Positions 25,206-34,001 of a DNA stretch of 64,000 bases are shown piece by piece. The translations under genes were made by a program, and so were the position numbers. Source of the DNA: an uncultured Acetatifactor sp. (GTDB lineage Bacteria > Bacillota > Clostridia > Lachnospirales > Lachnospiraceae); the NCBI GenBank assembly GCA_910585015.1, contig CAJUCT010000003.1, positions 128,490 to 192,489 on the forward strand, given 5' to 3'. Position 1 is the stretch's first letter. Each line of letters starts with the position of its first letter. Below the pieces are notes generated by a model. It was not told where the DNA came from. It saw only the letters and a list, made by a program, of their open reading frames with translations, and ran no database searches.

Positions 25206-27806
25206 ATGACTAAGCAGCAGTTTAAAGACTTTTGCAGGAACAGATATATTTTGTTGGACGGCGCCACCGGCTCCAACCTGATCAAAAAGGGAATGCCCTC
25301 CGGGGTATGCCCGGAGCAGTGGATTCTGGAACATCCTCAGACGCTGGTGGAACTGCAAAAAGGGTATGTGGAGGCGGGAACCGATATTCTATATGCCCCT
25401 ACTTTTACAGCGAACCGTATAAAACTGAAAGAGTACGGCTTAGAGGATAGGCAGGAAGAGATGATAAACGGCCTGGTGGCCCTGTCCAGACAGGCCGCGG
25501 GCAGGGCCGCCGCAGGGGCGGATATGGCGGCTGCTGCCGCCGGGGAGGCGGACGGAATAGCCGATGGACAGCGCCTTTCGCTGGTGGCCGGGGATCTGAC
25601 CATGACAGGACAGCAGCTCAGGCCCATGGGCGCCATGGATCTGGAGACCTTGATCGCAGTATATAAAGAGCAGATCCGGCTGATGGAGAACGCAGGGGTG
25701 GATCTGCTGGTGGTGGAGACCATGATGAGCCTGGGGGAGACCAGGGCTGCTTTGATTGCAGCCAGAGAAGTTACGCAGCTGCCGGTGATGGTGACCATGA
25801 CCTTTGAGGCGGACGGGCGGACCCTCTTTGGCACGGATGCCCGGACGGCGGCCATTGTGCTGGAGAGTCTGGGGGCGGATGCCATCGGGGTGAACTGTTC
25901 CACCGGTCCGGCGAAGATGAGGGCCATTGTGGAGGCCATGGCCCAGGTCAGCAGTCTGCCCCTTATTGCCAAGCCCAATGCGGGTCTGCCCGCAGTGGAT
26001 GAACAGGGGCAGACCGTCTACGACATGGACAGTGACACCTTTGTGGCGGAGATGGAGGAGTTGGTGGCGGCGGGAGCCGTGATTCTGGGGGGCTGCTGCG
26101 GAACGGATCCTGTCTATATAGCGGGGCTGAAGGACCTGACACAGGGGAGAAAACCTTCTGTGCGGCCAGGGCGGCCGGAGGGCATCCGTTATCTGACCAG
26201 CGAGCGGCAGACCCTGGCCTTTGGGCTGGAAGATCCCTTTATGATCGTGGGAGAGCGAATTAATCCCACCGGCAAGAAAAAGCTCCAGGAGCAGCTTAGA
26301 GGCGGCTGCATGGACATGGTACTGCAGTATGCCCAGGAGCAGGATGCCTGTGGGGCTTCCATCCTGGATGTGAATATGGGAATGAGCGGCATTGACGAGA
26401 AAGCCATGATGCTGCAGGTGCTGGAGGAGGTGCAGGGAGTGACCAATCTGCCCCTGTCCCTGGATTCCAGCCATGTGGAGGTGCTGGAGGCTGCTCTGCG
26501 TCATTACCCCGGCCGGGCGCTGGTAAATTCAGTGTCCTATGAGACGGAAAAATTTGAAAAGCTCCTGCCCATTGTGCAGAAATATGGGGCCATGTTCATT
26601 CTGCTGCCCCTGTCGGATGCAGGACTTCCCAAAGATCTGGAGGAAAAAAAGCAGATCATCGACCGGATTGTGACCCGGGCGCTGGAGCTTGGGATGCGCA
26701 GGGAGGATATCGTGGTGGACGGTCTGGTGGCCACCATAGGCGCCAACAAACAGGCGGGAATGGAGACGCTGGAGACCATCCGCTACTGCAAGGCCCAGGG
26801 GCTTGCCACCATCTGCGGACTGTCCAATATCTCCTTCGGTATGCCTGCCAGACCCTATGTGAACACGGCCTTATTAACTTTGGCCATTTATGAGGGGCTG
26901 ACCATGGCCATCGCCAATCCTTCCCAGGAGATGCTGGTATGCGGGGCTCTGGCCACGGACTTACTGAAGGCAAAGAGAGATGCGGATTTGCGGTATATTG
27001 AGTATGCCTCCCAGCTGCAGCCGGCGATAGGCAATGCTCCCTCCGGAAATGTCGGTCAGGGCGGCGGAGGCAGCAAAGCAGGCGGGCAGATAGGTGATTC
27101 GAAGCCGTCGGGGAGTGGGGGCGGCAGAGCCGATGGAGAGCCGGACAGCCCAGGAGGGACGACACATTTAGACCGGCTCACAGACGCCGTGTTAAAGGGC
27201 AACAGAAACGGCATTGCCGCCATGACAAAGCAGGCGCTGTCCGAGGGGGAGGATCCCGGCAGGCTGCTGAATGAGGGCCTGCTGCCCGCTATAGGCAGAG
27301 TGGGAGATTTGTTTGAGCAGAAAAAGTATTTCCTGCCCCAGCTGATTGCCAGCGCGGAGGCCATGAAAAACGCTATTGAGGTGCTGGAACCCCATCTGTT
27401 GAAAAACCAGGATACAGAGTCCATGCCTGTGATTGTCATTGCCACCGTGGAAGGGGACATCCATGACATCGGCAAAAATCTGGTGGCGCTGATGCTGAAA
27501 AATTATGGTTTTAAGGTGATTGACCTGGGCAAGGATGTGCCCAAGGAAACCATCATCCAGGCGGCGCGGGAATATCATGCGGATATCATCGCCCTGTCGG
27601 CCCTTATGACCACCACCATGCAGCGTATGCGGGAGGTGGTAGCCCTTGCCAGACAGGAGGGGATCACCGCCAGGATCATGATCGGCGGCGCTGTGATCAC
27701 CCAGGAATACGCGGACGAGATTCATGCGGACGGCTATTCCAAGGATGCGGCGGAGGCGGTGAAGCTGGCCAGGCGCCTGTTGGGCTTGATGCGGACTGAA
27801 GACTAA
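25206..27806 (+). CDS. metH: Cobalamin-dependent methionine synthase lacking the reactivation domain
   Basis: Transfers a methyl group from methyl-THF through cobalamin to homocysteine. The 866-residue protein has the homocysteine-binding barrel (about residues 1-310, zinc Cys C231, C297 and C298 in GVNCSTG and GGCCGTD), the pterin-binding barrel from PFMIVGERINPTGKKKL (about 345-600), and the B12 cap and Rossmann modules (about 655-862) with DxHxxG in GDIHDIGKN (H753). The AdoMet reactivation domain of E. coli MetH is absent, so a separate activator is expected. A Gly/Ser/Pro-rich linker of about 50 residues (about 606-655) joins the pterin and cobalamin parts and is unusually long. MITE copy B lies downstream. 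Confidence 0.92.
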   Translation: MTKQQFKDFCRNRYILLDGATGSNLIKKGMPSGVCPEQWILEHPQTLVELQKGYVEAGTDILYAPTFTANRIKLKEYGLEDRQEEMINGLVALSRQAAGRAAAGADMAAAAAGEADGIADGQRLSLVAGDLTMTGQQLRPMGAMDLETLIAVYKEQIRLMENAGVDLLVVETMMSLGETRAALIAAREVTQLPVMVTMTFEADGRTLFGTDARTAAIVLESLGADAIGVNCSTGPAKMRAIVEAMAQVSSLPLIAKPNAGLPAVDEQGQTVYDMDSDTFVAEMEELVAAGAVILGGCCGTDPVYIAGLKDLTQGRKPSVRPGRPEGIRYLTSERQTLAFGLEDPFMIVGERINPTGKKKLQEQLRGGCMDMVLQYAQEQDACGASILDVNMGMSGIDEKAMMLQVLEEVQGVTNLPLSLDSSHVEVLEAALRHYPGRALVNSVSYETEKFEKLLPIVQKYGAMFILLPLSDAGLPKDLEEKKQIIDRIVTRALELGMRREDIVVDGLVATIGANKQAGMETLETIRYCKAQGLATICGLSNISFGMPARPYVNTALLTLAIYEGLTMAIANPSQEMLVCGALATDLLKAKRDADLRYIEYASQLQPAIGNAPSGNVGQGGGGSKAGGQIGDSKPSGSGGGRADGEPDSPGGTTHLDRLTDAVLKGNRNGIAAMTKQALSEGEDPGRLLNEGLLPAIGRVGDLFEQKKYFLPQLIASAEAMKNAIEVLEPHLLKNQDTESMPVIVIATVEGDIHDIGKNLVALMLKNYGFKVIDLGKDVPKETIIQAAREYHADIIALSALMTTTMQRMREVVALARQEGITARIMIGGAVITQEYADEIHADGYSKDAAEAVKLARRLLGLMRTED

Positions 27807-27930
27807 AACGGCATATGAAGGAGTCGGGGCTGCGTTGACTGGCTGGGGGACAGGGCTCCCGCAAAACGGGATGTTCGAATGGCGGAAATGAGATTTTAGA
27901 CAGGTTCTCAATGCCGCAGGCAAACTGTCT

Positions 27931-28072
27931 TAGGCAATTGCGAAAGGTTCTCTGCAAGTGACGTGGATGGTCAATATATACAAAAACGGGCTCCGACGCA
28001 GTGGCAAGTCGCCCTTATTTTGTATATATTGCCCATCCGCTGTTACCGGAAAGGGAGTTTCGCAATCGCCTA
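27931..28072 (-). mobile_element. MITE-like 142-bp inverted-repeat element, copy B
   Basis: Second copy of the element at 20242-20383, in the opposite orientation and about 94% identical over the same 142 bp. It begins TAGGCAATTGCGAAAG and ends TTTCGCAATCGCCTA. The flanks are an exact 9-bp direct repeat, AAACTGTCT, at 27922-27930 and 28073-28081. It lies between the methionine synthase gene and a hypothetical membrane-anchored gene, 34 bp before the latter's start codon, and even extends that reading frame upstream without a start signal. Confidence 0.9.
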
Positions 28073-28105
28073 AAACTGTCTGTAGGAAAGGAGGGAAAAC
28101 GCATT

Positions 28106-28672
28106 ATGTGGAAGTATCTGAAGCATGTTTTGCTGGCAGTGGTGGCAGGAATGGCAGTCTATATGATTTATGCCTATGACAGTTTTAACCGGAAAGGGCT
28201 TGATGCCTGGCTGGTGGGGCAGACAGACGGAGAGCATTATCCTGATTGGGGAAAGGATATGGAGGCCCTGGAAATTGACCGCAATATATTGGATAAGGAT
28301 CATATCTTATTTTCCAGAGTATATTTACTCCAGAGTTCGGACAGTTATCAGCTTCGTTTTCGTATTGCCTACAATATTCCGTTTTTACGCGGCAATCTCT
28401 TTGGGGATACAGAGTGGGTGAAGCTGGCGGATTCTTATGGGAATGATTATTTCGGCTGTCTGACGGTTTTTCCTTCTGAGATTGCCTGGTTTAACTGTAT
28501 AAATGTAACGCTGGTCATGGACAGGGATACATTTTCGGCAGTGTCGGGTAGCAGCTTAAAGGTTTCAGCAGCTTGTACGGAGGGTGGTTCTGGTGATGGA
28601 GACAGTTATGCAGGCTGTGAGGTAGAAATTCTGGTACCTGAGATGGACGGAGGAATGAGGGCGGAATACTAA
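28106..28672 (+). CDS. Hypothetical membrane-anchored protein
   Basis: I do not recognise this 188-residue protein. It has one N-terminal transmembrane helix (about residues 8-24, LLAVVAGMAVYMIYAY) and the rest is likely outside the cell, with many aromatic and acidic residues and four cysteines in the second half. ATG 28106 is set by AAAGGAGGG upstream; the open frame reaches back into MITE copy B but that part cannot be the native N-terminus. Its promoter region was therefore interrupted or replaced by the element. A separate promoter for the ilv operon follows. Confidence 0.72.
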   Translation: MWKYLKHVLLAVVAGMAVYMIYAYDSFNRKGLDAWLVGQTDGEHYPDWGKDMEALEIDRNILDKDHILFSRVYLLQSSDSYQLRFRIAYNIPFLRGNLFGDTEWVKLADSYGNDYFGCLTVFPSEIAWFNCINVTLVMDRDTFSAVSGSSLKVSAACTEGGSGDGDSYAGCEVEILVPEMDGGMRAEY

Positions 28673-28696
28673 ACTGATTATAAATTGGTTAAATCT

Positions 28697-28725
28697 TTGC
28701 CTTGTCTGTGGTAATCTATTATGAT
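28697..28725 (+). promoter_or_regulatory. Sigma-A promoter for the ilvB-ilvN operon
   Basis: TTGCCT (28697-28702) and TATGAT (28720-28725) are spaced by 17 bp, about 70 bp before ilvB. The leader is too short for a T-box and I see no leader peptide rich in branched-chain codons. Confidence 0.55.
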
Positions 28726-28796
28726 AAAATAAGCAGAAATGCGGACTGCCAGACAATCTATTTCTGGAACAGAAGGAATTTATGGGAGGTTTTTAC

Positions 28797-30413
28797 ATGA
28801 TAGGTGCAGATGCCATAATCAAATGTTTGGAAGAAGAGGGTGTAAAGTATGTGTTCGGTTATCCCGGCGTAGCCATATGCCCTTTCTATAATAGTATCCT
28901 GCAGTCGGAGATTCAGACCATCCTGATCCGCACGGAGCAGAACGCCGCCCACGCGGCCAGCGGTATGGCCCGGATCACGGGTAAGCCCGGCGTCTGCGCC
29001 GTCACCAGCGGTCCCGGCGCCACCAATGTGATCACCGGCATCGCCACCGCCTTTGCGGACAGCATTCCCCTGGTGTGCATCACCGGGCAGGTACATACGG
29101 ATCTGCTGGGCAGTGATTCCTTCCAGGAGGCGGACATCACCGGCGCCGTGGAGTCCTTTGTCAAATATAGCTATCTGGTCAAAAACGTGGGCGACATTCC
29201 CCGGATTTTCAAGGAGGCTTTCCATATTGCCAACACGGGCCGCAGAGGTCCTGTGCTGATTGATATACCCATAGATATTCAGAACGCGCCCATCAGCAGG
29301 TTCCAATACCCGGAAGAGGTCAATATGCGCACCTATAAGCCCACGGTCAAAGGACATGCGGTGCAGATCAAGAAGGTGATCAAAGAACTGGAGAAGGCAA
29401 AGCGTCCCATCATCTGCGTGGGCGGCGGCGTTCTGCTCAGTCAGGCCAGAGAGGAACTGCGGGGTTTCGTGGAAAAATACCGTATCCCGGTGGTGTCCAC
29501 CATGATGGGTATCGGCGTTATGCCCACGGAACATCCCCTGTACTTCGGCATGGTGGGCAACCACGGCAAAGCCTATGCCAACAGGGCCATGAACGAGTCG
29601 GATCTGTTGATTATGGCGGGGGCCAGGGTGGCGGATCGGGCGGTGAGCCAGCCGGATCTGATCACCAAAAACAAGGTGCTGGTACACATTGACGTGGATC
29701 CGGCGGAGATTGGCAAGAACGCAGGTCCCACCATACCCCTGGTGGGCGATGTGAAGCACATTTTCCAGGATTTTGCAAAGGAAGAGTTTACCTGTGAGCA
29801 TGAGGAGTGGATCCGGACTTTGTCGGAGTATCGGGAGAATTTGGTGGTGAAGCGCAATCCCAATCCGGCCTATGTGGATCCGGCAGCCTTTATCACCCGG
29901 CTGTCCGAAAAGATGGCCCCTGACGGGGTGTATGTGGCAGATGTGGGACAGAACCAGATCTGGTCATGCAGTTATCATATTGTCAAAGAAGGACGGTTCC
30001 TGACCTCCGGCGGTATGGGAACCATGGGTTATTCGATTCCGGCGGCCATGGGCGCCAAGCTGGCGGACAAGAGCCGTCAGGTCATCGCCGTGTGCGGTGA
30101 CGGCTCCTTCCAGATGTCCATGATGGAACTGGCCACCATGCGTCAATATAGTGTTCCGGTCAAAATTATTGTGCTGAAAAACGGCTACCTGGGAATGGTG
30201 CGGGAGTACCAGCACTATACCTATAAAGACAATTACTCGGTGGTGGATCTCTCCGGCAGTCCCATGCTGGATAAGATTGCGGCGGCTTATGATATGCAGT
30301 ATCAATTGCTGGAAAATATGGACCGGGCGGAGGAAGTGTTGGACGCGTTTCTGAAGGAGGATACCTCCGTGCTGCTGGAATGTCTGATTGATCCCATGGA
30401 TCTGGTGAAGTAA
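28797..30413 (+). CDS. ilvB: Acetohydroxyacid (acetolactate) synthase catalytic subunit
   Basis: A thiamine-diphosphate enzyme that condenses two pyruvates, or pyruvate with 2-oxobutyrate, in valine/leucine and isoleucine synthesis. The 538-residue protein has the N-terminal TPP domain with the catalytic Glu in RTEQNAAHAASGMARITG, the central domain, and the C-terminal GDGSFQMSMMELATMRQYSVPVKIIVLKNG metal/TPP motif. It is somewhat shorter than classical IlvB. ATG 28797 follows GGGAGG at 7 bp; an ATG at 28782 is part of that site. ilvN starts 8 bp after the stop, which supports the biosynthetic type over the catabolic AlsS type. Confidence 0.9.
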   Translation: MIGADAIIKCLEEEGVKYVFGYPGVAICPFYNSILQSEIQTILIRTEQNAAHAASGMARITGKPGVCAVTSGPGATNVITGIATAFADSIPLVCITGQVHTDLLGSDSFQEADITGAVESFVKYSYLVKNVGDIPRIFKEAFHIANTGRRGPVLIDIPIDIQNAPISRFQYPEEVNMRTYKPTVKGHAVQIKKVIKELEKAKRPIICVGGGVLLSQAREELRGFVEKYRIPVVSTMMGIGVMPTEHPLYFGMVGNHGKAYANRAMNESDLLIMAGARVADRAVSQPDLITKNKVLVHIDVDPAEIGKNAGPTIPLVGDVKHIFQDFAKEEFTCEHEEWIRTLSEYRENLVVKRNPNPAYVDPAAFITRLSEKMAPDGVYVADVGQNQIWSCSYHIVKEGRFLTSGGMGTMGYSIPAAMGAKLADKSRQVIAVCGDGSFQMSMMELATMRQYSVPVKIIVLKNGYLGMVREYQHYTYKDNYSVVDLSGSPMLDKIAAAYDMQYQLLENMDRAEEVLDAFLKEDTSVLLECLIDPMDLVK

Positions 30414-30421
30414 GGGGGCGG

Positions 30422-30919
30422 ATGATTATGAGAAAGAGAATTTATTCCGTTCTGGTGGAGAACCGTTCCGGTGTGTTGGGCAAGGTGGCCGGGCTTTTCG
30501 CCAGAAGATGCTTTAATATTGACTCCCTGACAGTGGGAGAGACGGATGACCCGGAGATATCCTGCATGACCATCGTCAGCAGCGGAGACGAGCGCACCAT
30601 CGAGCAGATCGAAAAACAGCTGAACAAAAAGCTGGATGTGATTAAGGTTAAAACTTTTGATGAGACCCAGAGTATCAGTCGGGAACTGATGCTGGTAAAG
30701 GTGCGCCACAACAAGGGCAACCGCAGGGAGATCACCGAAATCTGCGAGATTCTGCGGGCGGAAATCGTGGATATGTCCAAACATTTCATGATGATCCAGA
30801 TTTGTGACACGCCGGAGCGCACCAAGCTTCTGCTGACTATGCTGCAGTCCATCAGCATTGCGGAGGTGGCCCGCACCGGGACCCTGGCGCTGGCAAAATG
30901 CAGTGAGAATGATGATTAG
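30422..30919 (+). CDS. ilvN: Acetolactate synthase regulatory subunit (first copy)
   Basis: The small subunit that activates the catalytic subunit and mediates feedback inhibition by valine. The 165-residue protein has the N-terminal ACT domain (YSVLVENRSGVLGKVAGLFARRCFNIDSLTVGET, about residues 6-39) and a C-terminal ferredoxin-like domain (about 85-160). It is 8 bp behind ilvB and so co-transcribed. The window carries a second regulatory subunit at 31046 with its own promoter; the two share the same domain plan but are clearly diverged in sequence. Confidence 0.92.
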   Translation: MIMRKRIYSVLVENRSGVLGKVAGLFARRCFNIDSLTVGETDDPEISCMTIVSSGDERTIEQIEKQLNKKLDVIKVKTFDETQSISRELMLVKVRHNKGNRREITEICEILRAEIVDMSKHFMMIQICDTPERTKLLLTMLQSISIAEVARTGTLALAKCSENDD

Positions 30920-30971
30920 CGCATTTGCGGAACTGTGTACTGGCGGAGAATACGCAGAGCTTAAAATAGGG

Positions 30972-31000
30972 TTGACATTCACACTTTATCTTGCTAAAAT
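30972..31000 (+). promoter_or_regulatory. Strong sigma-A promoter for the second ilvN
   Basis: A perfect TTGACA (30972-30977) and TAAAAT (30995-31000) are 17 bp apart, with the start codon 45 bp further on. It shows that the second small-subunit gene can be expressed independently of ilvB. Confidence 0.8.
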
Positions 31001-31045
31001 GTAAAAGCGAATATGAGAGGCGGAACCTAAATAAGGAGTTATGTG

Positions 31046-31549
31046 ATGCAGAAGAGAGTATTTCAGTTGTTGGCAGATAATACGTCCGGGGTGCTGAGCC
31101 GTATATCCGGTCTGTTTTCCCGCAGGGGATACAATATTGAGAGCATTACGGCGGGCGAGACCGCTGATCCCCGGTTTTCCCGGGTTACTATTGTGACCTA
31201 TGGGGATGATGAGATTCTGGAACAGATTGAGAAGCAGGTGGGCAAGCTGGTGGATGTGCGCAATATCCGGGAGTTAAAGCCCGAGGAGAGCGTCTACCGG
31301 GAACTGGCTCTGATCAAGGTCAAGGCAGATCCCCAGCAGCGCCAGGGGATCATTGCGGTGGCGGATATCTTTCGGGCCAATATCGTTGATGTGTCCAAGG
31401 ACAGCCTGATCATAGAACTCACCGGCAACCAGGCCAAGATAGAGGCATTTATCAATCTGCTGGACGGCTATGAGATTCTGGAATTGGCCAGGACAGGCAT
31501 TGCCGGGCTGGGCAGAGGGATGGACAATGTGACTCATCTGGAGTGCTGA
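31046..31549 (+). CDS. ilvN: Acetolactate synthase regulatory subunit (second copy)
   Basis: A second ACT-domain small subunit of 167 residues, with QLLADNTSGVLSRISGLFSRRGYNIESITAGET at its N-terminus and a C-terminal domain ending in LARTGIAGLGRG. Its sequence is nearer the common IlvH/IlvN type (ITAGETADPRFSRVTIVT) than the first copy. I chose ATG 31046, 7 bp after AAGGAG; GTG 31043 is an alternative that adds one residue. It has its own consensus promoter and precedes ilvC by 76 bp. With only one catalytic gene present, the two small subunits probably compete for it or form mixed enzymes with different inhibitor responses; that is inference. Confidence 0.9.
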   Translation: MQKRVFQLLADNTSGVLSRISGLFSRRGYNIESITAGETADPRFSRVTIVTYGDDEILEQIEKQVGKLVDVRNIRELKPEESVYRELALIKVKADPQQRQGIIAVADIFRANIVDVSKDSLIIELTGNQAKIEAFINLLDGYEILELARTGIAGLGRGMDNVTHLEC

Positions 31550-31625
31550 AAGTCTAGTTTAAGTTAGCTCTAGGGACAATAACCTATCAGTTATAACCTA
31601 TTTTAACATAATGGAGGAAAAGAAG

Positions 31626-32645
31626 ATGGCAAAGATTTTTTATCAGGAGGATTGTAATCTGTCTCTGTTAGAGGGCAAGACAATCGCAATTATCGGCTAC
31701 GGCAGCCAGGGACACGCCCATGCGCTGAACCTGAAGGAGTCCGGCTGCAATGTTATCATCGGTCTGTATGAGGGTTCCAGATCCTGGGACAAGGCTGTAA
31801 AGCAGGGCTTTGAGGTGTTTACCGCCGCGGAGGCCGCCAAGAAGGCCGACATCATCATGATCCTGATCAATGATGAGAAGCAGGCTGATCTGTACAAGAA
31901 GGATATCGAGCCCAACCTGGAGGCCGGCAACATGCTGATGTTCGCCCATGGCTTCAATATTCATTTCGGCTGCATCGTGCCCCCTGCGGATGTGGATGTG
32001 ACCATGATCGCGCCCAAGGGTCCCGGTCATACCGTGAGAAGCGAGTACCAGGAGGGTAAGGGTGTTCCCTGCCTCATCGCCGTGGAGCAGGATGCCACCG
32101 GCAAGGCACAGGATCTGGCTCTGGCCTATGCGTTGGGCATCGGCGGCGCGAGAGCAGGTGTGCTGGAGACCACTTTCCGCACCGAGACCGAGACGGATCT
32201 GTTCGGCGAGCAGGCAGTGCTGTGCGGCGGTGTGTGCGCGTTGATGCAGGCAGGTTTCGAGACGCTGGTGGAGGCCGGTTATGACGAGAGGAACGCTTAT
32301 TTCGAGTGCATCCATGAGATGAAGCTGATCGTGGATCTGATCTATCAGAGCGGTTTTGCGGGCATGAGATATTCCATTTCCAACACCGCCGAGTACGGCG
32401 ATTATGTCACCGGTCCCAAGATCGTGACAGAGGAAACCAAGAAGGCCATGAAGAAGATTCTGAGCGATATTCAGGACGGTACCTTCGCCAAGGAGTTTCT
32501 GCTGGATATGTCTCCCGCAGGCAGACAGGTTCACTTCAAGGCCATGAGAAAGCTGGCCAGCGAGCATCCTGCAGAGAAGGTCGGCGAGGAGATCCGCAAG
32601 CTTTACAGCTGGAACAACGAAGAGAATAAGCTGATCAACAACTAA
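31626..32645 (+). CDS. ilvC: Ketol-acid reductoisomerase
   Basis: Isomerises and reduces acetolactate or acetohydroxybutyrate to the dihydroxy acid, step two of branched-chain amino acid synthesis. The 339-residue class I protein has the Rossmann motif GYGSQGHAHALNLKESG (about residues 23-39), the cofactor loop with SRSWDKA, and the helical domain motifs GVLETTFRTETETDLFGEQ and SNTAEYGDY. ATG 31626 is preferred because GGAGG lies 8 bp before it. It ends in a bidirectional terminator shared with the convergent AraC-type gene. Dihydroxyacid dehydratase (ilvD) is not in the window. Confidence 0.96.
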   Translation: MAKIFYQEDCNLSLLEGKTIAIIGYGSQGHAHALNLKESGCNVIIGLYEGSRSWDKAVKQGFEVFTAAEAAKKADIIMILINDEKQADLYKKDIEPNLEAGNMLMFAHGFNIHFGCIVPPADVDVTMIAPKGPGHTVRSEYQEGKGVPCLIAVEQDATGKAQDLALAYALGIGGARAGVLETTFRTETETDLFGEQAVLCGGVCALMQAGFETLVEAGYDERNAYFECIHEMKLIVDLIYQSGFAGMRYSISNTAEYGDYVTGPKIVTEETKKAMKKILSDIQDGTFAKEFLLDMSPAGRQVHFKAMRKLASEHPAEKVGEEIRKLYSWNNEENKLINN

Positions 32646-32664
32646 TTATATAATGTAAAATGGT

Positions 32665-32730
32665 TTAAAAAAAGGAGTTGCTATAGTATAGAGAGAAAAT
32701 ATCTTCTATATTAAGGCAACTCCATTTCTT
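32665..32730. terminator. Bidirectional terminator between ilvC and the AraC-type gene
   Basis: GGAGTTGC (32674-32681) pairs with GCAACTCC (32716-32723), extended by an inner TATAG/CTATA pairing. An A run lies on the left and a T-rich tract on the right, suiting both convergent genes. Confidence 0.65.
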
Positions 32731-32742
32731 TATAAGTGTTTG

Positions 32743-33612
32743 TCATTTCCGCAGTTCCTTGGATTCATTGCGGTGTTGGATTGGAGTTTTTCCCGTCGAT
32801 TTCTTAAAAACCTGGGAAAAGTAGGACTGGGAGGAGAAGCCGAGCATGTTGGAAATCTGGGCGATGGAGCAGCTGGTGGATTCCAGCAGGGATTTGGCCT
32901 CCTGGATTCTTTTCTGGAGGAGATAATTGATGGGAGACAGTCCTGTGTACTTTGTGAAGGCGTGGGCCAAATAGTATTTGTTCATATGAGTCAGGGCCGC
33001 CAGGGTATCCAGAGAGATATCCTCCGCATAATTTGCATCCAGGAAATTTTTGATCTGGGTACATTCCCGGGTTAAGAGATTGCGGTCCTCCTGCACGATG
33101 GATAGATGATCATTCCGAAGCATACATACCAGCAGGATCTCCAGCAGATTTTGACATACGGTATCATAATTATCTTTTTTGGAGGAAATCTCCTCCAGCA
33201 TTATGTTCAGATAGGCATAGATATTGGAATTTTGCATATTATATTTGTAGACAGCCCCGGAAGCAGTCTGCATGGAGAGGCCGTCCTGGGCGGAGGCAAT
33301 ATCTTCGAAAGAAAAGGAAAGGCCGTCTATACCCAGAACGATATAGTCCAGAGGAGTAGTATGCAGTGATTTTTCGGTATGCTGCACATGAGGGTTGATA
33401 ATGACCATGTCATTTTTGACCACAGGAAATTCAGAGCCTTCCGCGATAAAAGTTCCGCATCCATCCACCACATAAAACAGTTCGCTGAAGGGATGGGAAT
33501 GCAGAATGCTTTGCCAGTCTCCCTCATATTTGGAGGTAGTAACATATAAGAGCTTGGAGCAATAAGAGAAAGAAGGCTTATCATGCTCTATTCTGTGTCT
33601 TGTATTTCCCAT
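32743..33612 (-). CDS. AraC-family transcriptional regulator of the glycan operon
   Basis: A 289-residue regulator with an N-terminal cupin-like effector domain (about residues 20-150, including HSHPFSELFYVVDGCGTFIAEG) and two C-terminal helix-turn-helix motifs (about 190-285, LDTLAALTHMNKYYLAHAFTKYTG and IAQISNMLGFSSQSYFSQVFKKSTG). It is divergently oriented to the solute-binding-protein gene at 34002 across a 389-bp AT-rich gap, the classical arrangement of a sugar-operon activator. It most likely senses a component of the imported glycan; the ligand is not known. Confidence 0.92.
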   Translation of the reverse strand: MGNTRHRIEHDKPSFSYCSKLLYVTTSKYEGDWQSILHSHPFSELFYVVDGCGTFIAEGSEFPVVKNDMVIINPHVQHTEKSLHTTPLDYIVLGIDGLSFSFEDIASAQDGLSMQTASGAVYKYNMQNSNIYAYLNIMLEEISSKKDNYDTVCQNLLEILLVCMLRNDHLSIVQEDRNLLTRECTQIKNFLDANYAEDISLDTLAALTHMNKYYLAHAFTKYTGLSPINYLLQKRIQEAKSLLESTSCSIAQISNMLGFSSQSYFSQVFKKSTGKTPIQHRNESKELRK

Positions 33613-33652
33613 AATCTGTTTTTCACCCCTGATCTCAATAAATTGTAATTCA

Positions 33653-33681
33653 AGTATAGCAGAATTTAGATATTTTGTCTA
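33653..33681 (-). promoter_or_regulatory. Promoter for the AraC-type regulator
   Basis: On the minus strand TAGACA (complement of 33676-33681) and TATACT (complement of 33653-33658) are spaced by 17 bp, about 40 bp before the start codon. Confidence 0.5.
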
Positions 33682-33887
33682 TTATCTCAAATCGTATCAA
33701 TATATATAAAATGTGTAAAAAAGTTATCCAAAAAGAACGGAATTAAGGCATGGTGCAGATTGCACATAAAAGGACAGGCTTGCAAGTGATACATATAAAA
33801 TATATATAATTTAGAAAAGTGTACATAATTAAATGTAAACAAATTTGCACAAAAGCAAGATATATAAAATACCCAGCAATAAACAGA

Positions 33888-33916
33888 TTGAATATGCGAA
33901 AGGTTTTTTATATACT
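33888..33916 (+). promoter_or_regulatory. Promoter for the glycan-transport operon
   Basis: TTGAAT (33888-33893) and TATACT (33911-33916) are spaced by 17 bp. The 389-bp divergent gap (33613-34001) is AT-rich with many TATATA tracts and should hold the AraC operator sites. A small hairpin (CCGCAC against GTGCGG, 33953-33977) lies in the leader. I see no gene or convincing operator repeat in the rest of the gap. Confidence 0.6.
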
Positions 33917-34001
33917 GAATATACACTAGGACGGTAGCTACAGAGTCCAAACCCGCACGGCAATTGTGTTGTGCGGAACCTGAAATAGGAGGAAATTTAT
34001 T

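Noticed and set aside
28673..31045. T-box or leucine/valine attenuator controlling the ilv genes
   Set aside because: Leaders are too short, no T-box GGTGG-type motif or run of branched-chain codons is visible, and ordinary promoters explain the arrangement.
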